Counted from the first letter of the stretch, positions 13,448-26,580 are shown. The stretch is DNA of 64,000 bases from Tachypleus tridentatus (GCF_004210375.1 NC_134830.1:65698326-65762325), one strand, 5' to 3'. Notes: generated by a model from the letters alone, not told the origin. A program made the numbers and translations.

Positions 13448-16080
13448 GTAAGATTACCTGTTTCTTTCAGCAACAAATAAGTCAATTTGTACAGGTTACC
13501 GTTAAAGATGTATAAAGCAAACTTAGAAATCACTGTATGCTTCATAATATTTCTAAAAACAATAGTGAAAGGACATAATTTTTCGAGTTATATATTCATT
13601 ACTGAATTTCTGAATACTCCGATTCATAAAATAATTCATCAGGAAGTAAATAACTGTTTCTTTTGTATATGTAACAAGTAAGAAGTTTCATAATAGTTTC
13701 CATCACTATCTATTATTGTTTAGATGGTGATAACTGTCCTACATGCACTGTGGAAAAAACTTGCCAAAGTTGTCAAAGAAACGCAGGAATTGTAACTCAT
13801 TACCTGGGACAGTTCTTCAGTGGTACGATTCTATGTATGTATTAATCCCAAAGTTTAACTTGTATTATCATGCTGTTTGTTCCTAAAATGTAACATTAAG
13901 TTTTCTTTCACGTTCAATTTCATGTCTACGATGTATTGAGACAGAAATTATTTCATATTATGTTATAAAGTAATGCACTCTTTAATGTAGGTACACTGTC
14001 CTAACGATATTTCTATTAAATGCTTTTTACTTACGCTTCTCCATACTATAGATATACACAGTGTTCTTGTTGAGCTTAAAATTCTTCTGTAACTGGCGCC
14101 TGTGACTCTTCTGCGATAAATTCAACGATAAACGTAGAACATGCACTCCACTTGCTAACAAATTAATATATATATTTGGAACAAGTAAACGAATGTACAA
14201 CAAATTCATTACACTATGGAGATAATAGGGATACTACAACCAGTGTATGATTCTCTTCTTGTCACAAGACCGTTTACGTTTATACAATTTCTTTAAACTT
14301 TCCGTTGATAAGCCTCACTACCCTTCCACATTTCTGTGGTACTGGTATTCTCTTTTTAATTGACTTAAAATTGCAATGCAAGTTACCACAGTAAAACAGT
14401 GGTCTTTCAGTAACCCTTTCGTTTCCTTTCTTCAAAATACCATTTGTTCTTTTTCCTAAAGTGTACTACTTATGCTGATTAAAGTACATTAAAACTACGC
14501 TTTGACGAAAAATGTTTCTTCCTTTCCTACTCTTTGTATTACTCTAACATATTAAACCTTGACTTTATGATTATCGTTAGAATCATTTCTATCGTACATT
14601 ACTTCACGCCAAACGTATCATTGGCCGTGGTTTTACTATCTTTGCTCATGTCTTTTTTCTGTCTGCTGTTTTGCGTTCATCTTATACTATTTATATATTC
14701 TTCGCTTTATTCTCGACATTGGTGAGTAGCAAAAACAACTTTCATTTATCCATACAGTATATAAACCAATTAATAATTCCTACAGTCTCTTATATTATGA
14801 GAATAATACATTTACCCGAGTCCCAAACAAGCCGAGATTAGATAATTTTGTAAGTAGCACAAATTATAGTGATAAAATGAAATATGAAAATAAGAAAAGA
14901 AAAAAACAGGTTCATCTACAACTGGAAAGGTCTTTGTTAGATTGCGCTATATTAAAATAAAGCTAAATAATGACCTCAAGAATCCGTCAGATTGCAAATT
15001 ATTCAATTTAGTAACGGATTACAAGTTATTATTTTCCCATTGAGAACAAATTTTACTTCCATGGAAAAAAAAAGACATCATAAAACAGAAATTTCCTATG
15101 CAATATTACTGAGATAAAGAACACTACGAAATGAAATTAGTACATATCCTCCACTGATATTAGAATGTTCGAAGTTATAATCAGCAAAGGTTTGAATATT
15201 TTTCAAATTACGAATATATATAATGTACAAATATGAAATCCTAAAATGGCGGTCAATTATTGTTTGATAATACTTGAAGGAAAGTTTCTTTGTTGTTGTA
15301 TTGTATCTAAAAATTACCCCAACGTTCCAATAAACCAAACTGAGACTGAAATTGTATTGTTTATTCAATAAACATTTTATTGTACTCTGATACTTGTAAA
15401 AATATATTGTACACAAAACAATGCTTGTTTTAAATGTTTATAAGTTTCAACCATATTAATTTTCTTTAAAATACTATAGATATGGCTTATTGTATATTAA
15501 ATTTTATGTACTAACTGTAGTTTAGACAAACCATTTAAATACATAAAATAATTTGGAAATTTTCTTAAATTGAGATATTAAGCATTTAAGCATAGAAAAT
15601 CTTTAAACTAATGTAAAACTTTAAACTTATGAAAATTAATAAAATATGTAACTCTTGAAAATCGATTAAACTAATAATATAACATGTAGGTAAGTTGAAT
15701 TTTATAATATTATTTATGTTCTGGTCTTAATTTTGTACATATCTTATATATATATTTCAAGTGAATTTAATTTATAAAGCACTGGAACAAAAATGTTTAA
15801 AATAAAATCTATTTTGTTATAAGGCGTAAATGTCTTTACCTTTTTTTTTTGATGTTTTACTTTATCTTCAGACATTTATTAAAGAAGTAAAACAACGAAT
15901 TTTACCATAGTTTTACAGTTGAGCCATAATAAACTTTCTTCATTTGACGTATTTGTTAAGATATTTCTTCTCCATTTCAGCTGTTTTCTTAATAATTACA
16001 AGTGAAATACTTTTCTACAAACATATGTACGAATAACACATAATTATCATTTCAGTTTGTGATATTTTAATACTATATAA

Positions 16081-16086
16081 AATAAA
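16081..16086 (+). terminator. Candidate poly(A) signal for copy 1
   Basis: aataaa followed by ccagaatttttatgttttcagg, matching the copy 2 site. Confidence 0.25.
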
Positions 16087-17089
16087 CCAGAATTTTTATG
16101 TTTTCAGGATCATTTATTTTTATACTAAATTGGATGCGCATTGGCAAAGTATCACTGTGGTGACACGTGATGTCAACCAGACACCGTATCATTGGTTTTT
16201 GAGCTGTTCGATGTAATCACGTTAAATATATGTGTATCCAAATGACGTTTGATTGTTTTGTAATAATTTAGCTTTTGCTTACGGTACATCTTTCCGTTTC
16301 ATTTTATGCATTTTAATTTACTTATATATATATATCGGAAAAAAGTTTATTTTTCTTCTTGTAACTTCAGAAATAAAATTAATAAAGAACTTCGAAAGCA
16401 ATTACCATTGTCGTCGATGGGCATTGTAGTGCATTTTTATCTAACACCGAATTTAACATCTTATCAGATTGTAAACAAAATTTCTCGTGGTATATATTTA
16501 AAGACTGTCCGTCTAAACTGAAGAAAGCTTCATTTACAAATATTACGTTAAATGTCTTTAATTGACATAGCGCTCAGTTTGCGACTAGAAATCGGGTTTA
16601 GATACCTGAGGTTAGCACAAACAATGCATCCTATGATGTAGTTTCTGATTACTTATAACTAAACAAACGAAAAAAATCATACTAAAAAATTTATCCGTGT
16701 TTTTAAGGCTAATTGCCCTTCTTTAGATAAATTCACTTTTTTAATTGTAAAATACAATAAAACCACTTTTCTATTGTTAGACGTACATTCCTCACATTTG
16801 AAAATGTGAACCACATCAATTTATGTTGTTTCGGCATATAAATGTTTTTCTTAAGATTCTCCAGACAATCAGTTCATACAATGTAATCTCTGGGTGCCAC
16901 TTTTACTACAAAAACAGGCATTCGATTCCATATAGGAGAAATCAGTGAGAACCTTTACAATCCTAATCTTCCTGCACGTACTTCAGAATGATACCATTAT
17001 ACTAAACATTCGTCTAAAACTTACATAACAGCTAGGAAGTGACATGTGCAGTTTTATTACATGTAAAATTAAAACTGCTGGATTGCGTT

Positions 17090-18290
17090 GTTAATTCATC
17101 TACTCATGATTCAGCTTCAAACCACTACAGAATTAAGGAATATGTATAATACTAGTTCATCTGTTAATGATTTAATTTCAAACCACAATCGTGTGAGCAT
17201 AGTTTTGTTGCTGTGGTTATTTGATTTTTTTAATATGTTGAGTGTTTTGTTTTACTTAGTATCACAGAATGTATAATCCAGTATGGGTGATTTTTCTGCG
17301 CATTTTTGCTTTTATTGTTGTGTCGTTTCTAGTTATTTTGAGGTTAAAAAGACTGGTTGGGTCTTAGATTTCATATTCACAAATGAACTTAATGTTGGGG
17401 TGTATTGAGTTAACATAGTTGAAAAACTAAGTCTGTGTTCTGTAGATATGAATTCAGCAATTGTATCATCAACATTTCTGTACGAATATAGTGGTGAATG
17501 GGTATAGCTAAATTGAACTCTTGTGATTTAATCTGCGTCATATAAATGTTGGCTAAAACTGGTGACACGGGATTCCCCATACTTAGGTCATTTATTTGTA
17601 GGTAGTTTTGGTTATTGAACATAGTTAGTTTTGGTGGAAGTGAAATCTATCGACGATGCTAATCGGTTGCTGGGGAAGAGTATCAATGGGTTGGGGTTTT
17701 GTATATAAATTTCTAAAGCTATCTAGTATACTTCAAAGGTTGGAGCTTCTGAGAAAAGTGAGATTATATCAAACTCGCTATTAAAGCTTTATGGTTTATT
17801 TGATTAAGAATATAATTAAAGTTCAAAGTGTCTCTGAAAAAGGAGCTACCTGATACTACATATATAAAAAATGCCAACAATATATATTTACCGAGATTGT
17901 TGTTAAATAATTCATTGGTCGACATTATAGGTCTTAATGAACAATTGGGTTTGTCAATATTGTATAATTGTGGTGTGCGTGAGTCGGTTTCTCGAAGGTA
18001 AGAATAAAGGTTTTCTCAGTTGTGTTGTTTTTAATTTGTTGAAGTATTTAGTTTTATTGGGTTTCATGTGTTTTTGTTGGAGTTGTGTTTATAAGTTTGA
18101 ATTTATTTGTATTTGATAAGATGTTGTTCATTTTTTAATGTATTCTTTTGTGTTCATTATAACTATAACATTGCCTTGTTTTGATTTAAAATTTTGATGT
18201 TGTTGACTTGTTTCAAGTTCTTTATAGAATTAATTTCTTTTCTTGTGATGTCTTTTATGGTGTTCAGCTGTGTATTCGGCGTTTATTCAA
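17090..18290 (-). mobile_element. Penelope-like retroelement remnant, flank A
   Basis: Minus-strand reading gives MGNPVSPVLANIYM (17537-17580) and, one frameshift later, YRNVDDTIAEFIS with the catalytic VDD at 17466-17474. Both are typical of Penelope-like reverse transcriptases. Stops and frameshifts make it inactive. Limits are approximate and follow the homology with 60355-61500. LINE-type RTs are less likely because of the GNPVSPVLANIYM wording. Confidence 0.65.
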
Positions 18291-19019
18291 AACACATCAA
18301 ATAAATCAAACTAATTATTGCGTGAAATATATATGAAACGTGTATTTCAAAAAATAACATTTCGTATCCAAATGTTTTATTATAAGTAAATAGAATTAAA
18401 ATGATGATTTATTTTTGTTATACATTATTAATTAAAAATGTTAATCATATAAATATATGAACTGATAAATACCTTATGTTTTCACACTTACATGCGTTGA
18501 AAGAGTAGCATGCAATCAATCTGATCTGGTCTACGTTGACTTTATCTTATGCTATTCACTATTATATCGGCTTACTCTCTCTTATATGTCTGAACTTTCT
18601 CACTAGAGGTGTCGCTGGAGAATTCTTTAGATTTTTTTAATTGGTTCTATCGACGCATATGCCAAGTAGAAATTAACAAATACCTCGGAAAGCCTTCTCT
18701 TTTATACTTGCGAATGCGCTGGATGGATGACGAGAGTTACAAGTGCACTCTGGATATCTGATCCTATGTGAGTAAGTATATATTGTTTGGTTCTCTTAGA
18801 CTGGTTCACTCTCTCGTTTTTCTTTATTCTGAAGTTGTTGTTTTTATATGGAGTTCTTGCTAGGTCAGTTTCCTCACATGTTCAAAAGAATGAATAATGC
18901 TAAAACACATAGAAATAACTAAATGACCAATGGCGAAGCATTTCTATGTTGTAGCCCAAAATAAGATATCCCAGTTTGTTTGAACATGTGTGTAAGAATA
19001 CGTTGTTAAAGCTCATTAA

Positions 19020-19130
19020 CGCTGGCCATAAACTGAGTCTAAGGATTCACAACGATAAAATCAGGGGCTTTATTCCACTCGGTGGGCTCACCAAATAGTC
19101 CCATAAGAAAACAAATACATACACACTATA
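19020..19130 (+). mobile_element. Second tRNA-SINE family fragment, flank A
   Basis: ctcggtgggctcaccaaatag with a CA-rich end. The same insertion occurs at 28883-28992 and 62512-62625. Confidence 0.55.
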
Positions 19131-20207
19131 CTAAAAATCACAGATAAACCGATAGAATAGACTTACTTTTGTTTATTTTATTATTTTAATACACTGTCTT
19201 ATTGTATCGTTTTATAATTTCAAAAGTAATTAAAATATATATAAATATAAAAAATAAACTAAGATTAGTATTGAAAGATTTTTAGTGCTGGTGAAAACAG
19301 TCTCACTACTAAAACCTGTAGTGTTGAGGATACTGTTACAGTTAATTATATGAGATTATATCGGCGTAGCATTTCTAATGGACTAACTAGCTTAAACTTC
19401 AGGTAAACTAATTTTGTCTTGGTTTTAAACAATAAAATTAAACTGTAGATTATCTAGTTAACAACCTATAATATTAAAATATAAAATATCGCAAGTTTAT
19501 TCTATCTGTTAATAATGTGGTATTCTTGAAGAAATATGATGCTGCAGACACAATTTTCCATTCAACTGAGAGAGAATGGATAAACTCAATTTAAACAACG
19601 CAAGTTCATCAGCAATCACATATATTAAAGAAATAACTTGGTCATAAGTTTAATCTAAAAAATTTAAATCGTAGCAAAGTTTCTTCATAAACGACCTTCG
19701 CAGTTTGCTTTCCATCTACCAACAAATGAAGATTTTGAGGCAGTCCAAATCGTAAACACACAATATCTCACTGACCATGTGGAAAACATGGTTTTTGGAA
19801 AAAGAAACAAGCAACTTTGACACTGAATCCCTTAAAAATATTCAACATTGTTTAAAGTGTCAACCTTTCAAGATTGTTTGAGGTTTATTTCATAAGCTGG
19901 GAGTAAATAATCAATACACTTCAGAAAATACAAATTGATTGAAGTTCAATTTTCCCTTCTTTCGACTTTCTCCATATTTCATAATTTTCACATGTAAATT
20001 TTACTTCACATTAGCACAATTGTCTCAGAAGAAATAGGGAGCAAACAAACACATTTCATCTTTCTCTATTCTTAAGAATATTTTGTTAGATTTACGATTT
20101 CTAATATTGTTACTAACAACAATAAATATGTGAGTGAAACACTTTAGCATTAACTATTATAAACTAAAAAATAGGCTTTTTTAATTATTTGTTTGTATGT
20201 AATTTCG

Positions 20208-20415
20208 TGAAAAGCTACACGAAGGCTATCTGCGCTAACCGTCCCTATTTCAGCAGTGACAGATGAGAAAGTAGGCAGCTAGTCATCACCACCCACCGCC
20301 AATTCCTAGGCTACTCTTTTACCAACGAATATTGGAACTGGCCATCACAAAAAACACTTGCAGGGCTTAAATAGTGAGCAAGTTTGATGAGAAAGGGTTT
20401 CGTACCCGTGACCTT
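20208..20415 (-). mobile_element. SINE in flank A
   Basis: Body aagctacacgaaggctatct to agtgagcaagtttgatgag. Orthologues at 30048-30300 and, truncated, at 63690-63757. Confidence 0.8.
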
Positions 20416-20736
20416 TAGACTGGAAATTGATCACCCTTACCTTTTGTAAGTGATGAATCTGAAGTAACGAAAATTCACTAACATAATTACATTACCAATC
20501 TCAGAGCTTTTTACAGTCGTACGTCCGCGGACATACAACATTACAGACATAGTATCATATATTCTACTCTTTGTTTTATCGGTGATATAGTTCATATGCA
20601 TTGTGATTACGTTATTTGTTTCAAGAATTACTTACACAACTTGTAATAGAAATGAGTTTTAGATGTCTTGTTCGAAAACCGTATTTACCGTATACTTGAT
20701 GTACTTAGCAGGAAGTAGATTCATGTACTTATAATA

Positions 20737-21174
20737 CATATTTATAAGGTAGAGGAACCGAGATTAATTTCCATTATATATAATTTAGTGAACATACTAG
20801 TTTGTTTTCTATCAGTTTTTATTTAAAATAAGTGACCAATGTATTCTGGAGTTTGTCTGTTCGTTCCTATTGCTGTATATTCGATAATTGTGAGGGAAAA
20901 TTGAACTTCTTGTGCATGAAACGTTATATGCTATATATGAGTTTTATACAGTTTTATACATATTTATAAGGTAGAGGAACCGAGATTAATTTCCATTACA
21001 TATGGTTTAGTGAACATACTAGTTTGTTTTCTATCAGTTTTTATTTAAAATAAGTGACCAATGTATTCTGGAGTTTGTCTGTTCGTTCCTATTGCTGTAT
21101 ATTCGATAATTGTGAGGGAAAATTGAACTTCTTGTGCATGAAACGTTATATGCTATATATGAGTTTTATACAGT
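20737..21174 (+). repeat. 222-bp tandem duplication in flank A
   Basis: tttataaggtagaggaaccg occurs at 20741 and 20963. The following ~215 bp repeat with only a few changes (for example tatataatttag versus catatggtttag). Units 3 (31150-31380) and 2 (63757-63912) have one copy, so the event is specific to unit 1. Confidence 0.9.
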
Positions 21175-21404
21175 TCGTAATTTATTTTTAATTATATGTA
21201 GAGTAATATTAACCTTGGCCATCTGTACTATTTTTATAGTTTTAATATGTTTTTCGGTGAAGTGCGTGCCTGTGTTATTTTCAATTAAACTCTTTACGTA
21301 CTTATCACGCTTCCAGATCTTCTTCTTTTTTATTTTCTTACATGCGTTTTTCATGTCAGTTTTGAGTCTGAAAGAAGACCTGAAAATGTGGAATACGTAG
21401 CAAT

Positions 21405-21545
21405 CTGGGGTTCTTTCTTATTGTCTAAACATTTGGACAATTAGTAATAATTCTTCGTAGTAGTTCCATCTGAAATATCCACGACCTCACCGAAATCTTT
21501 TTACGCGTCGAGTAAGCAGACGACCGTGTACATTTTATTATTAAA
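21405..21545 (-). mobile_element. LINE RT fragment, flank A
   Basis: Shorter orthologue of 31761-31997: tgtctaaacatttggacaat to aagcagacgaccgtgtacat. The first part has been deleted. Confidence 0.6.
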
Positions 21546-21574
21546 GACTTTTTCGTTTTTTATATTTTTATATT

Positions 21575-21710
21575 TTACACAATGATACACGTGGTCTATC
21601 TGCGCGAGCATTCCCTAGTTTAGGAGTGTAAAACAACGAGAATGGTAGCTAGTCACCACCACCAACTCTTGGGTTACTCTTTTACCTACAAATAGTGGGA
21701 TCATTACTGT
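21575..21710 (-). mobile_element. Partial SINE in flank A
   Basis: acgtggtctatctgcgcg to tacctacaaatagtgggatc. Shared with 32037-32175. Confidence 0.65.
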
Positions 21711-21714
21711 TTCA

Positions 21715-22445
21715 AATAACAAATAATTTGAATTTAGAAGTTAATTAAATATTAATATTTTTTTAATGTATGGTACTTGCCAACAATATTGATACAAAAT
21801 ATTTTCCCATAAATATACTCTAATATACACAGAGAAAACAATAAAATATATAATAACGGTTATTACTAATAGTTATTACAAATGATGACTCATCTACAAC
21901 AGTTTTACAAACAATACAGAGTCTTATATCCGGTCTAGAACTGAATATTTTATCGATGATCCAAGTTCTCGAAGAATAAATTAATCCTGAGTTGATATTG
22001 TTACACCATGCTTAAGGTAGCTAATTAGATTCGCCTTACATTGGTTAAAGTTCACTTCTTAACGGATATTTAATGTCCTCGTAGAAATGATAACGTCCGT
22101 AGTAATTCACTTAAACTGAACGGTGTGTAATGTTTAATATCTATAAACGTTTCTGGTCCAATTCTGTAATTATATCTTCCATGACTTACAGCACAATGAC
22201 TGCAGCTGTTTAACAGTGTTACTCTTCTCTCTTGGCATATTCGTGTTTTACGAATCACGCGACAATTTAGAACAAAGTTCGCTTGGCCACATGTCAATAA
22301 CCAGTTTTATATACACACCAATAACTTGGTTGACTCTTTGGCTCGAGAATCTTCTACAACTTTCTAGAAGTGCCACGACTGTTGCAATACACTGCCAGGA
22401 ATATACGTTACATGAAAAAAAGAAAACTATAATTAAAAAAGAGTA
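21715..22445. repeat. Unidentified repeat R1, flank A
   Basis: A minus-strand frame (ERRVTLLNSCSHCAVSHGR, then IDIKHYTPFSLSELLRT) also appears in flank B. Follows the partial SINE at 21575-21710. Confidence 0.6.
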
Positions 22446-23171
22446 GGTACTAAAATAACAGAATAACGATAAATCCCTCACAGGAACAAGTTCGTAATTC
22501 GGTAAAGCTGTTAGAGGAGAAGTTTGTATTTAGTAGACTTTTAGAGAACCAGTTCTCTATTCTGTGGCCTCATTGTTAGGTGCTAAGTTTGTAGGCTAAT
22601 GTAATCACTAAAAGATCAATTTGTTCTTCAGTTAGACTAATATGCAATTAACTTATAGTTCATAAGGTCTGAATAGACGACATCATAAGTTCATAAACCA
22701 ATAGAACTCTTGGATGATGAGCGCTTATCTCAGTAAAACTGTCCTGGATTAACTGTAATTCAGTGCAATTTTTATGGTAAGAAAGTAGTTTTGTTGAAAT
22801 GTCAGATGACAAGTCTCTAAGTACCGTCAGAGGATAAGATTATAGTTTAGCGGAACGGTTAAGGATCGTTTCGTGATTTTATAAAACTATCAATAGATTT
22901 ATTATTAAATCAATAGAATTCTCACTCTATTAGTTTGTATCTTAATAGTACCATTAGCGGATTAATTCTTCGTTCATTAAACACGTTCTACATGTATCAA
23001 AATTAACTGTTAGTGTTGACTGTCATGTGGAATTTTATAACGTTTTTTTCAGACCACTAATTTATTCCTTTGCTAAAGTATAAAAAGAAAATTTTAAACT
23101 TAAAGGTTGAATAGCGAATTGAGAATTGTGGTGTAAGAAAAGTGTAGTTTTCGGCAAGATTAAAATGGTTG

Positions 23172-23380
23172 TTTTCAATTTTCGCACAAAGCTACACGAG
23201 AACTATCTGCGCTAACCGTCACTTATTTAACAAAGTTAGACCAGAAGAAAGACATCTAGTTGTCATCATTCACGGCCAACTCTTGGACTGCTCTTTTACC
23301 CACTAAAAGTAAAATTTACAGTTACATTATGATCGCCCCAAGCGAGCACTTTTGGTGTGATGGGGATCCGAACCCGGACA
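23172..23380 (-). mobile_element. Degenerate SINE in flank A
   Basis: ttttcgcacaaagctacacg to gatccgaacccgg. Shared with 33675-33870. Confidence 0.75.
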
Positions 23381-23719
23381 ATGGAATTAATTGAATATTT
23401 TGTGTCTTTCAAACATACACAACCTTTTCGTTTACGAGCTACTGTGTCGTGTAACTAATTGGTGTTTGGTACGTACTATTGTCAGAAACGTTTGGATGTT
23501 TTTACAGTATTTACTATTTGTGTATGTTTGTTTGTTTGTTTACAAATGAAAAAAATAATTTTTATATTTGGCCTTAATGATAGTTAAGAGAGACTTAAAT
23601 GGGTTAAACCTGAAATAAGTCAAAGTCACTGTCTGCTTATACGATGCTACATAAGTACACATTTATTCATTTGCAGATTAAAAAGAATTAAAAAGTTTGT
23701 TTACTGTATTAATTAACTT

Positions 23720-24245
23720 TTGGAGATTTTACACTTATGTCAAAAATTTACGTGGTTTACTGTTTACCCTGTCGTATTGGACGTCAACCACTTACATTTA
23801 AAAAGATAGGTATATTTTAATATAGAGTAACCTGATACTGTAAAACATCTTTGCGATGCGCATCAAGAACCAGTATAGGGAGTTTCAGATTCATATCTTT
23901 TCCTAAAGCCGATGTTTTCATCACTGACAGGATGTAAAACTTCACCAAATATTGTATCGATACACATCGCTGTTGACTGGGTTGAAAACAATGTTTGGAG
24001 TCAAATATGGTGGCGGTATTTAACAAATTTATTAATTGATTATTCATATTTTATAGTAATGCTAAACATAAATACTGAGAAAAATGTTTTCCCAATGGAA
24101 ATTACTTTGCTTGGAATAAGAAGACGGTGAGAAAAACATTAGACTTCTAGCTTAACTAGTTATAAACAAATTAACACGAGGACAAATAAATTATTTACCA
24201 TTGAAAGTTCCTGGTTAACCATGAAATCAGACAGAATATAAAAAA
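23720..24245 (-). other. Flank A-specific insert with a minus-strand frame
   Basis: Absent from flank B, where the sequences on both sides adjoin (34190-34270). The minus-strand frame 23817-24047 contains RCVSIQYLVKFYI and LGKDMNLKLPILVLD. The Y-x-(V/L)-K-x and LPI-x-(V/I) pattern recalls the arrestin C-domain fold, but the match is weak. Could be a retrocopy piece. Confidence 0.3.
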
Positions 24246-24867
24246 AAAACACTGTCTATTAGAAAATCAGTGACCTGTGACAGAAGAGTTACCCAATGCT
24301 GAGCATGTCCAAAAAGTTTACTCGAGTATGGCTCGGTTCATAAAACTCGTCTTGGTACAACGTTTACAGGTAAATTGTTTTGAATTATGTTAATCTTTTT
24401 TTTCTTATTTCACTGTTTCGTGTCATTTCAATGCTGCAATCTAAAACACTCTTCTTTTTAAATATTGTTATATATGTGAGTTATTCCTTATAATTCTTTT
24501 TCCTTTGCGGTTTCCCAACGTTCCGTGAAGAAGCTAAAGGTTCAAACTGGTATCTTGTATTTGCTGGATCCCTTGAAGTTCACACACTGTGGTCAAGCAG
24601 ATTTCAGGTGCGTCTTTTATAATGTGTATAAATTCGTGTTTGAGAAACGTAAACCAGAACCTATCAAATTCGTTAAATACTATAAGCGTTCTAAGATATT
24701 TTACATTATTATTTTCCTCTTCAAAAAATCATCTTTACATTATATGAATTGTGTTCTTAGACACATTGATAAATAAAGTTTTGTTAGTACCGAAAATACA
24801 AATAACTAATGTGAAACTTTGGACAGATATAGCTAATGATAGTAGCCCATTTATTAACATTTTTTTT

Positions 24868-25133
24868 TTTAATTTTCGCACAAAGCTTCTCGAGGGCTAT
24901 CTGTGCTAGCCGTCCCTAATTTAGCAGTGAAAGACTAGAGGGAAGGCAGCTAGTCATCACCACCCACCGACAAATGTTGGGTTACTCTTTTACCAACGAA
25001 TAGTGGGATTGACCGTAACATAATAACGCCCTCAAGGCTGAAAAGGCGAGCATGTTTGGTGCAACGGGGACCCAAACCCGCCTCCCTCAGATTACGAGTC
25101 GCCCGCCTTGACCCACCTGGCCATGTTGGGCTT
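24868..25133 (-). mobile_element. Full-length SINE just right of unit 1
   Basis: ttcgcacaaagcttctcg, intact body, B box region (cccaaacccg in this orientation), head ccatgttgggc. It lies beyond the end of A/B homology, close to the unit junction. Confidence 0.88.
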
Positions 25134-25139
25134 TTTATT

Positions 25140-26440
25140 GACAAACATACCCAATAGGAACAACAGTTCTTTCTGTAGCTTTGTATTTAATTCCGATCAG
25201 TTAAAAACCAAACACACTGTAACGTCCTAAAATATCTACATAATTTTAATAGTTTAATGTATAAAGGTAATGACCACAGTCAGAAATGTATTAACCTCTT
25301 CGATTATCAACATTAAAACAAATATTACACGTGATGAAATTACTCCGAAAACACAAAACTTTTTCACTAAATCTATAGCGTAGCAAGTGTAGCTGGTAAA
25401 ATATCAAATACCTAAATACAGATTCTACACTGGATAATATTTATCTATGTAACTTTATTGTATGTCCATGTAAATAATTCTCATGATGTGGGTGTGTCTG
25501 CATGTTTGAGGTTCGATAGGTCCATGTTGGGGAAGGTGCGTATTTTCAGTTTTCCATTGTACAGTTTTTATGGGCGTTTTTACCACTACTTCACCCCCTG
25601 CAGGTGCAGCAGAACTTTCATCAAATTTAATACAGAGGGTCACTCGACCTATGAGCAGATATATGCAAATTTTTACTTTTGCGTTTTGAATATGTTGTGG
25701 ATGTTTTTACATTTTTTACCACTATGTTGATGGATCTTCAAATTTTCTGTGCGTGGAAATTGATTAGGTCCTTAACGAGATTCATGTAAATTGTGGTTTC
25801 ACATTTTATGTTTTGCTGTTCTTATGGAAGTTTTTCTTTTATTATAGATAAATGTAAATCAAGCAACTTTCCATATCCGAAGGAGGAGTACTCCAACTTG
25901 ATATCAATATAATAATAGTTTGTATGGCCAAGAAATAGCTCAGTTAGTTTTAGTGTTAAGCAATCGATTTTTGTATACACACAAATATATATGTCGCAAA
26001 TATTAGTGTGTCTGTCTATTTACCCTTATTTAACTATTCGTAGATCTTCAGGTCTGTCTCTATTAAACATTTTCAGTTGGTAGTTTGGAACAAAAAACAT
26101 GCTTTTCTTTTGACGTTAGTCTAAACTAGATTCACAGGTCGATCCGCGTTCTGACACAACAAAAGGAGAAAAAAACATACTCAGCTGAAGTTTCTATTTC
26201 AAAATAAACAAAGAAAAATGCTGAAATGAAGTGTCGTTTCCGTTTTTTTTAGTTATACCCATTTCTGACTTTGGTCCTTGACGTTTTAACTTTGGCCCGT
26301 AAGACATTTCTCTAGTCCGAGAATGTCAATTAATTAATCGCATGAACCACTATGGACGAACCACTACCTTTTCCTCCAGAGTCGCACGGTGTATACCACA
26401 TCTTAAGTATACGCATAATAAGTTCCTATAGCTTACACTT
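25140..26440. other. Spacer between units 1 and 3, no gene seen
   Basis: AT-rich. The stretch 25480-25850 is somewhat richer in GC and, on the minus strand, reads like a repeat (ctgctgcacctgcaggggg, gtggtaaaaacgcccat), but I cannot name it. Nothing supported elsewhere. Confidence 0.4.
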
Positions 26441-26505
26441 GTTTTTTGTATATGTAAGAAGTAAGAAGTTTATAATCGTTTGAATCATTATCTAATATTG
26501 ATTAG

Positions 26506-26580
26506 ACACTGATAACTGTCCTACATGTACTGTGGAGAACACTTGTCTAGAGTTGTTAAAGAAACACAAGAATAGTGATT
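26506..26580 (+). pseudogene. SLC18B1-like: Third, decayed copy of the transporter last exon
   Basis: gattag|ACA followed by codons matching ITVLHVLW of exon 13 in the two gene copies. It then has an extra base and a TAG at 26548-26550, and the original stop is gone. The intron 12 end is recognisable from about 26440 (gtatatgtaagaagtaagaag). No upstream exons precede it, so this is the left edge of a truncated duplicate unit. Confidence 0.75.

Larger units (their letters stand above)
1..13795 (+). pseudogene. SLC18B1-like: SLC18B1-like MFS transporter, copy 1, decaying and 5' cut by window edge
   Basis: Exon positions: 1-17 (end of exon 1, FFPKE), 1177-1272, 3647-3720, 4957-5104, 6966-7034, 7679-7766, 8055-8194, 8914-9012, 9274-9365, 12639-12734, 13166-13240, 13355-13447 and 13724-13795. 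Order, phase and lengths match copy 2 (44449-59390), and introns align along most of their length. Lesions seen: the exon 2 donor reads ATG|ttaaga instead of gtgagt, the exon 7 donor reads CAG|gaacgt instead of gtacgt, and exon 12 is 1 nt short in a G run, which shifts the frame across the last helices. Conserved residues have also changed: the Asp of the YDK motif (exon 8) is Val, and the FG before LG in TM5 is CS. The exon 2 acceptor has become AAG. Exons 3, 4, 6, 9, 10 and 11 still read through. A transcribed pseudogene or sequencing errors are the alternatives, but three independent lesions favour a pseudogene. Confidence 0.8.
1..24670 (+). repeat. Segmental duplication unit 1 (gene copy 1 plus flank A)
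   Basis: Collinear with 44840-63957 (offset about 44.84 kb at exon 1), and its 3' part from about 13660 is collinear with 26440-34670. Exon 8 is about 89% identical between copies by eye. Homology with unit 3 ends just after the gcgtcttttataatgtg stretch near 24620-24670. Confidence 0.8.

Noticed and set aside
14027-15416. Several 60-106-codon frames on both strands in flank A
   Set aside because: The aligned flank B sequence (26830-28150) breaks all of them with indels and stops.
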